Below are positions 41,753-52,075 of a stretch of 64,000 bases of DNA, one piece after another (the first letter of the stretch is position 1; each line of letters starts with the position of its first letter). A model generated the notes under the pieces. It saw nothing but the letters and a program-made list of their open reading frames with translations. It did no database searches and was not told the DNA's origin. Location: positions 3,330,501 through 3,394,500 of the forward strand of contig NZ_CP092480.1 of assembly GCF_022429645.1 (NCBI RefSeq), in the 5' to 3' direction. A program made the translations under genes and the position numbers. This stretch comes from Lutibacter sp. A80. GTDB taxonomy: Bacteria; Bacteroidota; Bacteroidia; Flavobacteriales; Flavobacteriaceae.

Positions 41753-42892
41753 TTAATTATTATTAAAGAAGTTTAAATCCCATTCAGATTGCCATTTTAG
41801 AACGGGTTTGTTATTTTCAAATTCAACGGGCAACCATATATACCTTCCGTCAATAGCATTTTTAGGAGTCCAACGATCTCCCATAAATATAAAAGCATCT
41901 TTTTTTCCTATTACAGGTATTACATAGGTACTTTGTGACCAAAATGTGGTGGCTTCTTCTTTTTCTGTTCCAATGCAAGGATTTCCTAAAGATTTCCATT
42001 CACCCATTATATCATCGGCAACAGCAGATTTTCCAGGATTTGGTTTCCAGCCTGTTAATCCAGATGAAAACATATAGTATTTACCATCTTTTTTAAATAT
42101 AGCTGGAGCTTCGTTTCTTCCACCAGGAAAAACTCTAATATATTCATTTGTTACCGATAGATAGTCATCAGCTAATTTAGAAATATGTAATGTTTGGTTG
42201 TTTTCTGAAGCTGTTATATGGTATGCTGTTTCATCATCATCAACAAAAAGAGTCATGTCTCTAGACATTTGTCCTACTTCAAAATCTTTTTTAAAATAGG
42301 CGCCTTTTATAACTTTTTCTTTCCAGTTTTCATCTTTTCTGTCTTGAATTATTTCGGCTGCCTCAAATTCTTTTTTCGAAAAATTAAGGGGTAGAATACC
42401 CGCATGAAGTCTAAAACTATTTATGTATTTATATGGTCCAGTTATATCATCTGCTACTGCAACTCCTGTTAACGCGGCAGTGTAACCTTGGTCTTTTAGT
42501 TCATGATGAAACCACATTACAAATTTATCAGTTTTTTTATTATAAATAACCTTTGGTCGTTCTATAATAGAACCTTTTTGAAGCATACTAGTAGTATCAT
42601 TTATTACTTTAAGAGCAATTCCTTCATCTTTCCAGTTGTATAAATCTGTAGAAGAATACACGCCAACACCTACCATTGCTTTATTACCTGTGCTTCCAGA
42701 AGTTTTATGCTCACCAAACCAATAGTATGTATTGTTATAAATTAGTATGCCACCGCCATGTGCATTAATATGTTTATCGTTATTATCTAACCATAAAGTA
42801 CCTGGTTTAAAACTTGTATATTTTTTTTGGGAATATCCAATAAGTGTAAATGAAAAGGTAATGAAATAGATTAATAAATTTTTTTTATTCAT
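41753..42892 (-). CDS. GH43-like five-bladed propeller glycosidase
   Basis: A 379-residue secreted protein with a signal peptide (about 1-21). Features are INAHGGGILIYNNTYYWFGE (about 42-61), GSIIERPKVIYN and GGRNEAPAIFKKDGKYYMFS, the blades and catalytic acid region of GH43-type beta-propellers. The AHGGGI opening resembles subfamily 24 exo-galactanases, which lack the usual catalytic-base aspartate; subfamily is tentative. It is co-directional with the sulfatase, so the two probably degrade the same sulfated glycan. Confidence 0.75.
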   Translation of the reverse strand: MNKKNLLIYFITFSFTLIGYSQKKYTSFKPGTLWLDNNDKHINAHGGGILIYNNTYYWFGEHKTSGSTGNKAMVGVGVYSSTDLYNWKDEGIALKVINDTTSMLQKGSIIERPKVIYNKKTDKFVMWFHHELKDQGYTAALTGVAVADDITGPYKYINSFRLHAGILPLNFSKKEFEAAEIIQDRKDENWKEKVIKGAYFKKDFEVGQMSRDMTLFVDDDETAYHITASENNQTLHISKLADDYLSVTNEYIRVFPGGRNEAPAIFKKDGKYYMFSSGLTGWKPNPGKSAVADDIMGEWKSLGNPCIGTEKEEATTFWSQSTYVIPVIGKKDAFIFMGDRWTPKNAIDGRYIWLPVEFENNKPVLKWQSEWDLNFFNNN

Positions 42893-43249
42893 ATTTTTAA
42901 GTTTATGAAGGAAGATATTTTAAAGTAAATTTAAAAAGTTTCTCGATTTTATATTTTAATTAGCAGTAGTATTAATAAGCTTACAGAACTTCTATAAAAA
43001 TAAATAAGTTGTACTACTTTATTTTAAAGCAAAGTTAAGTAAGGCTCTATAAAGTTTAATAGGTCAATTAATTCAAAATAGAGGGTAATATGGTCAATAT
43101 AGAAATTAAGATAGTGCTAGTTTTATTTTTATGTTACTTTTATAAAATCTTAAAAAGAACTTGTTAAGCTTAAAATACAGTACTTAATATTAGATTATAA
43201 GTGTTTTATAGTATTAGCTAGTTAATAAATAATTACAGTGTTTTATTTT
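42893..43249. other. Divergent intergenic region between GH43-like gene and hybrid sensor
   Basis: AT-rich, no gene visible. It must hold the promoters for the minus-strand sulfatase/GH43 operon and the plus-strand regulator. I see no clear TAnnTTTG box or strong palindrome. Confidence 0.4.
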
Positions 43250-46200
43250 ATGAAGAAAAGTTTTTTATTTTTATTTAATCTTTTGTTGTTTTTTACTGCA
43301 TTTTCTCAAGAGAATTCGATTGATTATATTGTTGATTTTATAGGAATAAATCAAGGGCTATCTCATAATTATGTAACTTCAATTATTAGTGATGATCAAA
43401 ATATAAAATGGATTGGAACTGAAAATGGTATCTCAAAATATAATGGATACGATTTTGAATATATAAAACCAAGCAATAAACATTTAGGACTGTTAAATGA
43501 GAATATAGAGGTTTTATATAAAGATAAATCTAATAATATTTGGATTGGAACAAAAAGTGGAGGCATTTCTTTTTTAGATATTAAGAAAAATAGAATAGAG
43601 CATTTAAATTATCTTATTAATATTGAGCCAGATAAAAACCTTAGAATAACTGCCATTTGCGAAGATAGTAAAGGGTATATATGGTTAGGTACTTGGGAAA
43701 ATGGCGTATTTGTAATAGATTATAAAAATAATAAACTTATAAAACGTTTTCCAAGTAAATCAACAGTATACGATATTGAAAAAGATGCGTATAATAATAT
43801 GTGGTTTACTAGGTATAAAAAACTAATAAAATACGATCCTTCTGAAGATAGAACTATTAGTTACCAAACTACTGGATTAATTACCAATTTACTTGCAGAT
43901 AAAATTAGAGATAAAGTTTGGATAAGTATTAATAATGGAAAAACGAAACTGTATAGTTTTAACTATAATAAACAAGCTATAGACTCTATTGAAACAGGTG
44001 TTTCTAGTAATTTTACTAAAAAATTATTATTAGATAGAAAAAATAGACTTTGGATAGGTACTTGGGGAAATGGCTTGTATAGAAGTAATATAGATCTTAC
44101 AGAGTTTTCAAAAGTCGATTTAGTGTTAAATCATTCCGATAAAATGGAAGTTAATTATCAGACGATATTAAATATTCACGAAGATCAAAATCATTTAATA
44201 TGGGTTTCAACTGCTAATGGTGGAATTTTAAAATTAACCGAAGGAAATGGCTTTAATAATGCTTCGTCTTTTTTAGAAAATGGAAAAAACTATAATATAA
44301 ATAGTATTTACAAAAATGATAAAGATTTATTTTTAGGAACCGAAGCTTCAGGTCTATATTTTGGAAAGGATTATGAGAGCTTGCAAATAATAAAAGGTGT
44401 AGATAATTCTAAAATTCGATCTATATACGAACATAATAAAAAGTTATATATAGGAACTAGTGAAGGGTTTTATATTTTAGATGTTGATACCAAAAAAGTT
44501 CTATTTTCAAATAAATCTATTAAAAAAATAACAGCATTTCACATTGATACATCTAATAACCTTTATTTAGGTACACAGCAAAATGGACTTTGTATTGTAA
44601 GTCTTAATAATTTAGAAAAACCAAACGCGTATACTTTTTATTCTGATAATTTAACAGGTAATTATAAGATACATAGTGATAGGATAAGTAGTATTAAACA
44701 AGATTCAAAAGGTAATATTTGGGTAGGAACTTATAATGGAATACATGTTTTTAAAAAAGGAAGTGAAAAATTTATGCATCACTCTTTTTTATTAAAAGAA
44801 GCACTGCCAAAAATTGTTAATTCTATAACCATAAATCAAGACGATTTATGGGTGTCAACACCTAGAGGTTTATATCAGCTAAGTTTTCAAAATAATAAAT
44901 TAGCTATTCTAGATAAACTAGATAAAAATGATGGCTTAAATAGCGATTTTATATGTGCTTCAACTTTTGATAGCCTTGGCAATGTGTGGATTAGTACAAT
45001 ATCCGAAATTGTAAAATACAATGCAAAAGATAAAATATTAATTAATTACAATAATTTAAATAATGTATATACCAGTGCATTTAATAAAAACACGTTTTTT
45101 AATTATAATAATGAATTGATTCTATTTGGAGGAAATGATAATGTTACCTTTTTTAACCCAAAAAACGTTATTAATAGTGATATTAGTCCAGAGGTTATCT
45201 ATATGACTTTAAAAGTAAATAATAACCTAATAGAATACCATTCAGATAGTAAAATACTCAATCAGAGTTTTTGTTATACAGATAATATTACTTTAACTCA
45301 TAAAGATAAATTCTTTTCTATCAGTTTTGTTGCTAATGATTATTTAGGAGCTTCTAGCATAATGTATCGTTATAAACTTGAAACATACCAGAAGGATTGG
45401 ATAAATTTAGGCCATCAAAACGAGGTGAATTTTACAGGGTTGCCACCTGGTAAATACAAACTAAAAGTACAAGCTTCTAGAGATGGTAAAAATTGGAGTA
45501 CACCTAAAGTAATGTCAATTAATCTACTAAATTCTCCTTGGTTAGAACCGTGGGCTGTTTTAATTTATTTTACTATTTTTTGTGGAATTCTTATTTTTCT
45601 AGTAAAAGCTAAAAATGATAGGTTAAAACTTAAAAATAACTTAGAAATTGCAAGAATAGATAAAGAAAAGGAGATGGAGTTAAGTGAGACAAAATCGAAT
45701 TTCTTTACAAATATTTCACACGAGTTTAGAACCCCGTTAACGTTAATAATAACACCTTTAACCGAACTTCTAAATAGTAAAGATTTACCGTATAATATAT
45801 TAAAGAAATTAAGTTTAATAGATCGTAATGCAAATAGATTATTAGATTTAATCAATCAATTATTAGATTTTAGAAAAGCCGAATATGGTTTGTTAAAGTT
45901 AAATGTGTCTTATGGTAATTTTGTGCGTTTTACAAGTGAAGTTCACCTTTATTTTAAACAATTAGCAAAATCAAAAAACATTAAATATGTTTTTAAAACT
46001 ACAGTAGATGAAATATTTTTTCCTTTTGATAGAAATAAAATGGAAATAGTATTATGTAATTTAATATCAAATGCAATTAAATATTGTAATGAAGAAGATG
46101 AAGTTATAATAACCTTAAGTAAAGATGATAACTATTGTATTATTTCAATAAAAGATACTGGAATTGGGATAGATGAAGAGAACTTAGGTAAAATATTTGA

Positions 46201-47254
46201 TCGATTTTTTCAGATAAAATCAGCAAATACTACAAGAATGATTGGTAGTGGAATTGGCTTGGCTTTTTCTAAAAAAATTATTGAATTACATCATGGTAGT
46301 ATTGAAGTTTCTAGTAAAAAAAATATTGAAACAGAGTTTATTATTAAATTATCGTTAACACCAGAATTGTACAAAGGAGAAATTAATGAAAAATTTGTAA
46401 ATACAGATAATATAAAAGCATATAACATACAAAAGCCTTCTAAAATTACTAAAGCAAACACCGATGATAATAAAAAATATACGATCTTAATTATTGATGA
46501 TAATTTTGAAATTTTATCATATTTAAATGATATTTTAGAAGATACTTATACTGTAATAAAAGCAGATAATGGAACTACTGGTTTTGAAATAGCTTCTACT
46601 GAAATACCAGATTTAATAGTTAGTGATGTTATGATGCCGGGTAAAGATGGAATAACACTTTGTAAAGAAATAAAATCACAAATTATAACTTCACATATTC
46701 CAATTATTTTATTAACTGCTCGTACTTCTTCAGTATTTGAAATAAAAGGTTTAAAAACAGGAGCAGATGATTATATAACTAAACCCTTTAATACAACAGT
46801 AGTTAAGGCAAGAATAGCTGGTTTGTTAGAAAATAGAGAAAAATTAAGAACGCATTTAAAAAATAAAATACGTTTTGAACCAACAGCATCAATAGAAACT
46901 GTAAAAAACGCAGATACAGAAAATGCATTTATCCATAAAGCCATTCTTTTAGTGGAAGATAATTTACAAAATTCTAATTTTGGAATAGACAATATGGTCG
47001 ATGAATTAAATATGAGTCAATCTACATTATATAGAAAAATAAAATCACTTACTGGTTTATCTTTAACTGCATTTATTAGATCTATCCGCTTAAAAAAAGC
47101 AGCCAATCTTATTATGGTAGTTGAAGAAATGAATTTAAATCAGATTGCTTACGAAGTTGGTTTTAACGACTATAAATATTTTAAAATATCTTTTGAAAAA
47201 CAATTTAATTGTTTGCCTTCAAAATATAAAGAATTGGTGAAAAAAGAAAAATAA
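43250..47254 (+). CDS. Hybrid two-component sensor-regulator (HTCS)
   Basis: A 1334-residue one-protein two-component system from the ATG at 43250 (GTG at 43238 is upstream). Order: signal peptide; periplasmic beta-propeller of repeated W-I/L-G-T blades (IKWIGTENGISKYNG and others, about 30-680); Y_Y_Y domain (~690-755); one membrane helix (~765-785); HisKA with His824 in ISHEFRTPL; HATPase (NLISNAIKY, GIGIDEENLGKIFDRFF); receiver with Asp1126 in VSDVMMPGKDG; AraC-type HTH (~1235-1334). HTCS proteins sense oligosaccharides in the periplasm and switch on the neighbouring polysaccharide-use genes. Confidence 0.95.
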   Translation: MKKSFLFLFNLLLFFTAFSQENSIDYIVDFIGINQGLSHNYVTSIISDDQNIKWIGTENGISKYNGYDFEYIKPSNKHLGLLNENIEVLYKDKSNNIWIGTKSGGISFLDIKKNRIEHLNYLINIEPDKNLRITAICEDSKGYIWLGTWENGVFVIDYKNNKLIKRFPSKSTVYDIEKDAYNNMWFTRYKKLIKYDPSEDRTISYQTTGLITNLLADKIRDKVWISINNGKTKLYSFNYNKQAIDSIETGVSSNFTKKLLLDRKNRLWIGTWGNGLYRSNIDLTEFSKVDLVLNHSDKMEVNYQTILNIHEDQNHLIWVSTANGGILKLTEGNGFNNASSFLENGKNYNINSIYKNDKDLFLGTEASGLYFGKDYESLQIIKGVDNSKIRSIYEHNKKLYIGTSEGFYILDVDTKKVLFSNKSIKKITAFHIDTSNNLYLGTQQNGLCIVSLNNLEKPNAYTFYSDNLTGNYKIHSDRISSIKQDSKGNIWVGTYNGIHVFKKGSEKFMHHSFLLKEALPKIVNSITINQDDLWVSTPRGLYQLSFQNNKLAILDKLDKNDGLNSDFICASTFDSLGNVWISTISEIVKYNAKDKILINYNNLNNVYTSAFNKNTFFNYNNELILFGGNDNVTFFNPKNVINSDISPEVIYMTLKVNNNLIEYHSDSKILNQSFCYTDNITLTHKDKFFSISFVANDYLGASSIMYRYKLETYQKDWINLGHQNEVNFTGLPPGKYKLKVQASRDGKNWSTPKVMSINLLNSPWLEPWAVLIYFTIFCGILIFLVKAKNDRLKLKNNLEIARIDKEKEMELSETKSNFFTNISHEFRTPLTLIITPLTELLNSKDLPYNILKKLSLIDRNANRLLDLINQLLDFRKAEYGLLKLNVSYGNFVRFTSEVHLYFKQLAKSKNIKYVFKTTVDEIFFPFDRNKMEIVLCNLISNAIKYCNEEDEVIITLSKDDNYCIISIKDTGIGIDEENLGKIFDRFFQIKSANTTRMIGSGIGLAFSKKIIELHHGSIEVSSKKNIETEFIIKLSLTPELYKGEINEKFVNTDNIKAYNIQKPSKITKANTDDNKKYTILIIDDNFEILSYLNDILEDTYTVIKADNGTTGFEIASTEIPDLIVSDVMMPGKDGITLCKEIKSQIITSHIPIILLTARTSSVFEIKGLKTGADDYITKPFNTTVVKARIAGLLENREKLRTHLKNKIRFEPTASIETVKNADTENAFIHKAILLVEDNLQNSNFGIDNMVDELNMSQSTLYRKIKSLTGLSLTAFIRSIRLKKAANLIMVVEEMNLNQIAYEVGFNDYKYFKISFEKQFNCLPSKYKELVKKEK

Positions 47255-47357
47255 TTACTCTGTTAATAGTAGCTGTAAATTATGATTAGCTATTGTTTTT
47301 TCTCGCTTAAAAACAAGATACGATTTTAAAGTATAGTTAAGTTTAAATTTTTATTAT

Positions 47358-48998
47358 ATGAAAAAAATGAACATTAAGTTTATCTCATTTATTTTGATCT
47401 TATTTTTTCAGAATATAATGTTTTCAAAAGATTATTACGTGCATCCAAAACTTGGGAATGATACCAATACAGGTGTTTCAAAGGCTCAAGCATTTAAAAC
47501 AATTGAACGTGCAAATAAAATTAATTATAAAAGTGGAGATAGATTATTACTAGCCTCTGGTCAAATTTATACAAACGGACTTAAACTTATTAATAAACAA
47601 GGTACAGCAGAAAAACCTATAACCATAACTACTGTACTGTGGGACTCTAAGCAAAGTTTTGTGCCAGCAACTATTAATTTTACACACAACCTTAATGGTG
47701 TTTTAATTGAAAATTGTAGCTATGTAAATATTTCAAATATACACTTAACAGCCAATGGTTATTTAAAGAATGATAATGAGGCTATAATGCATTGTGCTAT
47801 TCTGATAATAAATGAAGGGATAGAAGAAATGAAATACATTACAATAGATAATGTATCTATTTTAGATGTTTATTATGAAAAAGAAGGTTTTTCCAGAGGG
47901 AAACAAGAAGTGAGAACTGCTAATGGAACTCAAAAATATGGCTGGGGTGTTCGTGTTATAAATAAGCATAAAGCTGTTGCCATAAAACATGTATATATTA
48001 AAAACACGAATATCAAAAATGTATCACATACAGGTATAAAGTTAACAGGTAAAGGAAAAAATATATCAAATATTTATATTTTAAATAATAAATTAGACGC
48101 TACAGGTGGTCCGGGAATACAAATGTCTGGAGTTAAAGATGTTCAGGTAGCCGGTAATACAGTAACGCATTCAGGTAGTAATACTGATTCCCGAAAATGG
48201 GGGCGTGGTAGTGGTTTATGGACTTGGAGTTCTTCAAATGTTTTAATTGAAAAAAATAAATTTTTATATGCTAATGGACCTGGAGATTCAGCTGGTGCAC
48301 ATATAGATTTTAATTGTGATAATATAGTGATTCAATATAATATAAGCGCTTATAATGCTGGTGGGTTTTGTGAAATATTAGGCAATAATTACAATTGTGC
48401 ATATCGTTATAATATTAGTATTAATGACGGATATAGAGTTAAAGGCATTAATGATGCTTTTCAAGAAGGTAAAACACTATGGTTAAGCGGATATCAAGGG
48501 ACTAAGAAGGGAAGAAAAGGTCCTGTTAATACATATATTTATAATAACACTATTTATTGTGATGCTTCTATTGTTTCTAAAATTGCTTTTGATAATACAA
48601 GTAAAGGTGTATTAATAGCAAACAATATTTTCCATATAATGGGAAATTCTGAAGTTGTGGTAGGAGATCAATATAAACCAGATTTAAAAAACGATTTGTC
48701 TATAGAGAACTTGGTATTTAAAAGCAATTTATTTTTAACTGAAGCTAGTTGGCCTAAAAATACTCAAATAGTAGATACACATCCTTTATATGGAAATGCT
48801 GAGTTTGTAAATCCTGGAGATACTGTAAAAGTACATTATATACCTCAAAATGTTGGGTTAGTAAAGCATAAGGGAATTGTAATAGATTTACTTCCAAATG
48901 ATGGTGTGGGATTGTTACAAGGTTTAAAATTGGATACGGATATACTAGGAAATACAATTAGCAACAAACCAAGTATTGGAGCAATAGAACCTAAATAA
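47358..48998 (+). CDS. Secreted right-handed parallel beta-helix protein
   Basis: A 546-residue protein with a signal peptide (MKKMNIKFISFILILFFQN). Repeated N-V/I-x-I-x-x-N rungs (for example VYIKNTNIKNVSHTGIKL, then NIYILNNKLDATGGPGIQMS) show a parallel beta-helix, the fold of many polysaccharide lyases and hydrolases. DYYVHPKLGNDTNTGVSKAQ at the start is common in such enzymes. No catalytic signature is recognised; it may be a lyase or hydrolase for the same glycan. It follows the regulator by 103 bp. Confidence 0.7.
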   Translation: MKKMNIKFISFILILFFQNIMFSKDYYVHPKLGNDTNTGVSKAQAFKTIERANKINYKSGDRLLLASGQIYTNGLKLINKQGTAEKPITITTVLWDSKQSFVPATINFTHNLNGVLIENCSYVNISNIHLTANGYLKNDNEAIMHCAILIINEGIEEMKYITIDNVSILDVYYEKEGFSRGKQEVRTANGTQKYGWGVRVINKHKAVAIKHVYIKNTNIKNVSHTGIKLTGKGKNISNIYILNNKLDATGGPGIQMSGVKDVQVAGNTVTHSGSNTDSRKWGRGSGLWTWSSSNVLIEKNKFLYANGPGDSAGAHIDFNCDNIVIQYNISAYNAGGFCEILGNNYNCAYRYNISINDGYRVKGINDAFQEGKTLWLSGYQGTKKGRKGPVNTYIYNNTIYCDASIVSKIAFDNTSKGVLIANNIFHIMGNSEVVVGDQYKPDLKNDLSIENLVFKSNLFLTEASWPKNTQIVDTHPLYGNAEFVNPGDTVKVHYIPQNVGLVKHKGIVIDLLPNDGVGLLQGLKLDTDILGNTISNKPSIGAIEPK

Positions 48999-49003
48999 AA
49001 TGT

Positions 49004-49042
49004 AAAAAGGCTACTTTAATATTTTAAAGCAGCCTTTTTTAT
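49004..49042. terminator. Bidirectional terminator between beta-helix gene and rho
   Basis: AAAAAGGCT(A)CTTTAA and TTAAAG(C)AGCCTTTTT pair with a single A/C mismatch around TATT, then T residues. It lies between converging genes. Confidence 0.88.
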
Positions 49043-49061
49043 AATGAATTTAATTTATTGA

Positions 49062-50795
49062 TTAACCATTCATAGAGATTAAAAATTCCTCATTAGAGTT
49101 GGTATACTGAATTTTATCTTTAATAAATTCCATTGCTTCAACAGGATTCATATCAGCTAAGTATTTTCTAAGAACCCACATGCGTTTTACAGTTTTTTCA
49201 TCTAATAGTAAATCATCTCTACGTGTACTAGATTTAACTAAGTCAATCGCTGGGTAAATTCTACGGTTTGCAATATTTCTTTCTAATTGAAGTTCCATAT
49301 TCCCCGTTCCTTTAAATTCTTCAAAAATAACCTCGTCCATTTTAGAACCAGTTTCTGTTAATGCAGTTGCAATAATAGAAAGAGAACCTCCGTTTTCAAT
49401 ATTACGAGCAGCTCCAAAGAAACGTTTTGGTTTGTGTAATGCATTGGCATCTATACCACCAGATAATATTTTTCCTGATGCTGGAGCAACAGTATTGTAG
49501 GCTCTTGCTAAACGTGTAATAGAGTCTAGTAAAATAACAACATCGTGTCCACATTCAACTAATCTTTTTGCTTTTTCTAAAACAATATTAGCAACTTTAA
49601 CGTGTTTTTCAGCAGGTTCGTCAAAAGTAGAAGCTACAACTTCTCCACGTACACTACGTTGCATATCTGTAACTTCTTCCGGACGTTCATCAATTAATAA
49701 AATTATTTGGTAAACTTCAGGGTGGTTAGAAGCAATAGAGTTTGCAATGTCTTTAAGCAACATTGTTTTACCTGTTTTAGGTTGTGAAACAACCATACCT
49801 CTTTGTCCTTTTCCAATTGGGCAAAACAAATCCATTATTCGTGTAGATAATGTGCTCGATTTTCCTGCTAAATTAAATTTTTCTTGAGGGAATAAGGGTG
49901 TTAAATGTTCAAAAGAAACTCTGTCTCTTACAACATTAGGTGGTAATCCATTTATTTTAGAGACTCTAATTAATGGAAAATATTTTTCGCCTTCTTTTGG
50001 AGGTCTTACTACACCTTTAACGGTATCTCCAGTTTTTAAACCGAATAATTTTATTTGAGATTGTGATAAGTAAATATCATCTGGAGATGATAAATAATTA
50101 TAATCTGAAGAACGTAAAAAGCCATATCCATCAGGCATCATTTCTAGAACACCTTCACTTTCAATAATTCCATCAAACTCATAATCAGGATCTCTATAGC
50201 GATTGTTGTTTTTACGCTGTCCTTTATTAGTGTTAGATTGTTGATTATTTTGTTGTTTGTTTTGCTGTTGCTTAGGCTTATTTTGTTGATTAGCCTGAGG
50301 TTGTTTTTGTTGTGGAGCAGGTTTGGCTTGCGGTTTGTTTTTAGAAGGAGTAGGCTTTTCAGTAGTTTCTGTTTTGTCTTTTTTAGCAACAACTTCTGTC
50401 TTTGGTTTTGCTTTAGCTACTTTTCTAGGTTTTGGTTGCGCAACTCTTTTGGTATTTTCTTTTATTTCTTGAGGCTCTACTACTTCTTGTTTTGCTGTAT
50501 TTTGTTTTACAGTTTTTTTAGGAGTAGTTACTTCTTCTTTTTTTTCTTCAGAAATAAAGGGTTTTTTTTCTTTTGGTGTAGCAACTTTTTTTACGATTCT
50601 TTTTCGTTTAGGTTTGTTATCACTAGACGTAGACTCTTTTTTAGTGATTTTTGAGGGGTTTGAAGCTTGTATGTCTAAAATTAAATAAACTAAATCTAAT
50701 TTTTTTAATTGACTATATTTTTTTGCTCCTATAGTTTTTGCTATCTCCTGTAATTCAACAAGAGTTTTCTCCTTTAGTTGGGAAATTTCAAACAT
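49062..50795 (-). CDS. rho: Transcription termination factor Rho with long low-complexity insert
   Basis: A 577-residue Rho. The Rho N-domain ([20 protein letters not shown]) is followed by a K/P/Q/N-rich disordered region (about 45-202), the RNA-binding cold-shock-like domain ([15 protein letters not shown], ~215) and the hexameric ATPase with Walker [10 protein letters not shown] (337-345), [13 protein letters not shown], and the Q/R loops. Rho ends untranslated transcripts. Inserts of this type are common in Bacteroidota and Actinobacteria and in some Rho proteins promote RNA binding or condensates. Confidence 0.95.
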   Translation of the reverse strand: MFEISQLKEKTLVELQEIAKTIGAKKYSQLKKLDLVYLILDIQASNPSKITKKESTSSDNKPKRKRIVKKVATPKEKKPFISEEKKEEVTTPKKTVKQNTAKQEVVEPQEIKENTKRVAQPKPRKVAKAKPKTEVVAKKDKTETTEKPTPSKNKPQAKPAPQQKQPQANQQNKPKQQQNKQQNNQQSNTNKGQRKNNNRYRDPDYEFDGIIESEGVLEMMPDGYGFLRSSDYNYLSSPDDIYLSQSQIKLFGLKTGDTVKGVVRPPKEGEKYFPLIRVSKINGLPPNVVRDRVSFEHLTPLFPQEKFNLAGKSSTLSTRIMDLFCPIGKGQRGMVVSQPKTGKTMLLKDIANSIASNHPEVYQIILLIDERPEEVTDMQRSVRGEVVASTFDEPAEKHVKVANIVLEKAKRLVECGHDVVILLDSITRLARAYNTVAPASGKILSGGIDANALHKPKRFFGAARNIENGGSLSIIATALTETGSKMDEVIFEEFKGTGNMELQLERNIANRRIYPAIDLVKSSTRRDDLLLDEKTVKRMWVLRKYLADMNPVEAMEFIKDKIQYTNSNEEFLISMNG

Positions 50796-50985
50796 TTGTT
50801 AATTTGTAATTAGTGTTAATATGTGTATATTAAAAATTGTGTTTTAAAACCGTATTATTGTGAATTATAATAAGTGGTGATTGGTTGTTTTTTAGTTGTA
50901 GTTGGATTGCTGTGCTAATAGCAACTTGTTGCAAATATATAAAAATATTTCACATAGTATAGTTTTAATCTTTAAAAATAAAACG

Positions 50986-50993
50986 TATTTTTG
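50986..50993 (+). promoter_or_regulatory. -7 promoter box (TATTTTTG) of the DUF4293 gene
   Basis: TATTTTTG matches TAnnTTTG and ends 18 bp before the start codon at 51012, implying a short leader. Confidence 0.55.
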
Positions 50994-51011
50994 TCGACCA
51001 TTATTATAATT

Positions 51012-51446
51012 ATGATTCAAAGAATACAAACTATATATTTATTATTAGCAACCTTATTGTCTGGAGGAAGTATTTTCCTGTTCAATTTATGGGTTAATAA
51101 TGAGGGGATTAAGTTTTTTGTAATGGATGCTTTTAATACTAGCAATACACTTTTAATTGTAATGGCTGTATTATTTTTTCTATCTGCCGTATTAACATTT
51201 GTTGCCGTTTTTCAATTTAAAAAGCGACAATTACAATTTGTTATAGGTAGATTAGCAATTTTGACCAATTTTATTTTATTAGGTATTCTCGTATATTTTT
51301 CACAAAACTTATCTGGAGAAATTAATGTTTCTGAGAAGGGTATTGGGTTGCTGATTCCAATTTTAACAATAGTATTAGTTGTAATGGCTAATAAAGCAAT
51401 TAAGAAGGATGAAGAGCTTGTAAAATCTGTAGATAGATTACGTTAA
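51012..51446 (+). CDS. DUF4293-family membrane protein
   Basis: A 144-residue protein starting MIQRIQTIYLLLATLLSGGS at 51012 (an earlier in-frame start at 50991 would lie in the promoter). Four membrane helices, a short charged C terminus, and the usual place next to rho in Flavobacteriia identify DUF4293. Function unknown. A terminator shared with the phosphodiesterase gene follows. Confidence 0.88.
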   Translation: MIQRIQTIYLLLATLLSGGSIFLFNLWVNNEGIKFFVMDAFNTSNTLLIVMAVLFFLSAVLTFVAVFQFKKRQLQFVIGRLAILTNFILLGILVYFSQNLSGEINVSEKGIGLLIPILTIVLVVMANKAIKKDEELVKSVDRLR

Positions 51447-51476
51447 ACCTAACATCTTAGTATATTTAGTGCAAGG

Positions 51477-51510
51477 AAAACCATTTTAATTTTTATTAAA
51501 ATGGTTTTTT
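51477..51510. terminator. Bidirectional terminator
   Basis: AAAACCATTTTAAT (51477-51490) pairs with ATTAAAATGGTTTT (51495-51508) around TTTT, then T residues, between converging genes. Confidence 0.88.
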
Positions 51511-51514
51511 GCTT

Positions 51515-52009
51515 CTAACGTTTTTCTAATTCTATAATTTCTAAATTGCCAATGTTTCCTTTGTCTATCTCAAAACGAAGCATGGTTCTTACTTTGTGAA
51601 ATCCATGTTTTCCAACAGCACCAGGATTTAAATGAAGTAGATTTAATTTTTTATCATAAATAACTTTTAAAATATGAGAATGTCCGCTGATAAAAATTTT
51701 AGGTGGATTTTCAGCTATTGCAGATTTAATCCTTTGATCGTATCTATTTGGATAACCTCCAATATGTGTTATCCAAACGGAAACACCTTCGAGTTCAAAT
51801 TTGTTATCTAAAGGAAATTCAGATCTAATTATTTTATTATCAATATTTCCATAAACAGCTCTTATTGGTTTAATTTTTGAAATTATATCTGTTACTTTAA
51901 TGTCTCCAATATCTCCAGCATGCCAAACTTCGTCCGCTTTTTTTACATACTTAAGCATGGTATCATCAATATAGCTATGTGTATCGGAAAGAAGTAGTAT
52001 TTTTTTCAT
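51515..52009 (-). CDS. YfcE/MJ0936-type metallophosphoesterase
   Basis: A 164-residue phosphodiesterase from the ATG at 52009 (an in-frame start at 52057 adds 16 residues and overlaps the truA promoter). The metal ligands are in LLSDTHSYID (D, H), WHAGDIGD, VYGNIDN, and ISGHSHILK. Family members cleave small phosphodiesters such as cyclic nucleotides; the physiological substrate is unknown. It is divergent from truA. Confidence 0.88.
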   Translation of the reverse strand: MKKILLLSDTHSYIDDTMLKYVKKADEVWHAGDIGDIKVTDIISKIKPIRAVYGNIDNKIIRSEFPLDNKFELEGVSVWITHIGGYPNRYDQRIKSAIAENPPKIFISGHSHILKVIYDKKLNLLHLNPGAVGKHGFHKVRTMLRFEIDKGNIGNLEIIELEKR

Positions 52010-52042
52010 GAATTGTAAAAATTTTAACTGGTAAATATCTCT

Positions 52043-52050
52043 TATATTTG
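52043..52050 (+). promoter_or_regulatory. -7 promoter box (TATATTTG) of truA
   Basis: It matches TAnnTTTG, 25 bp before the TTG start of truA. Confidence 0.5.
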
Positions 52051-52075
52051 CAGACATACAAAATTAGCATTTCAG

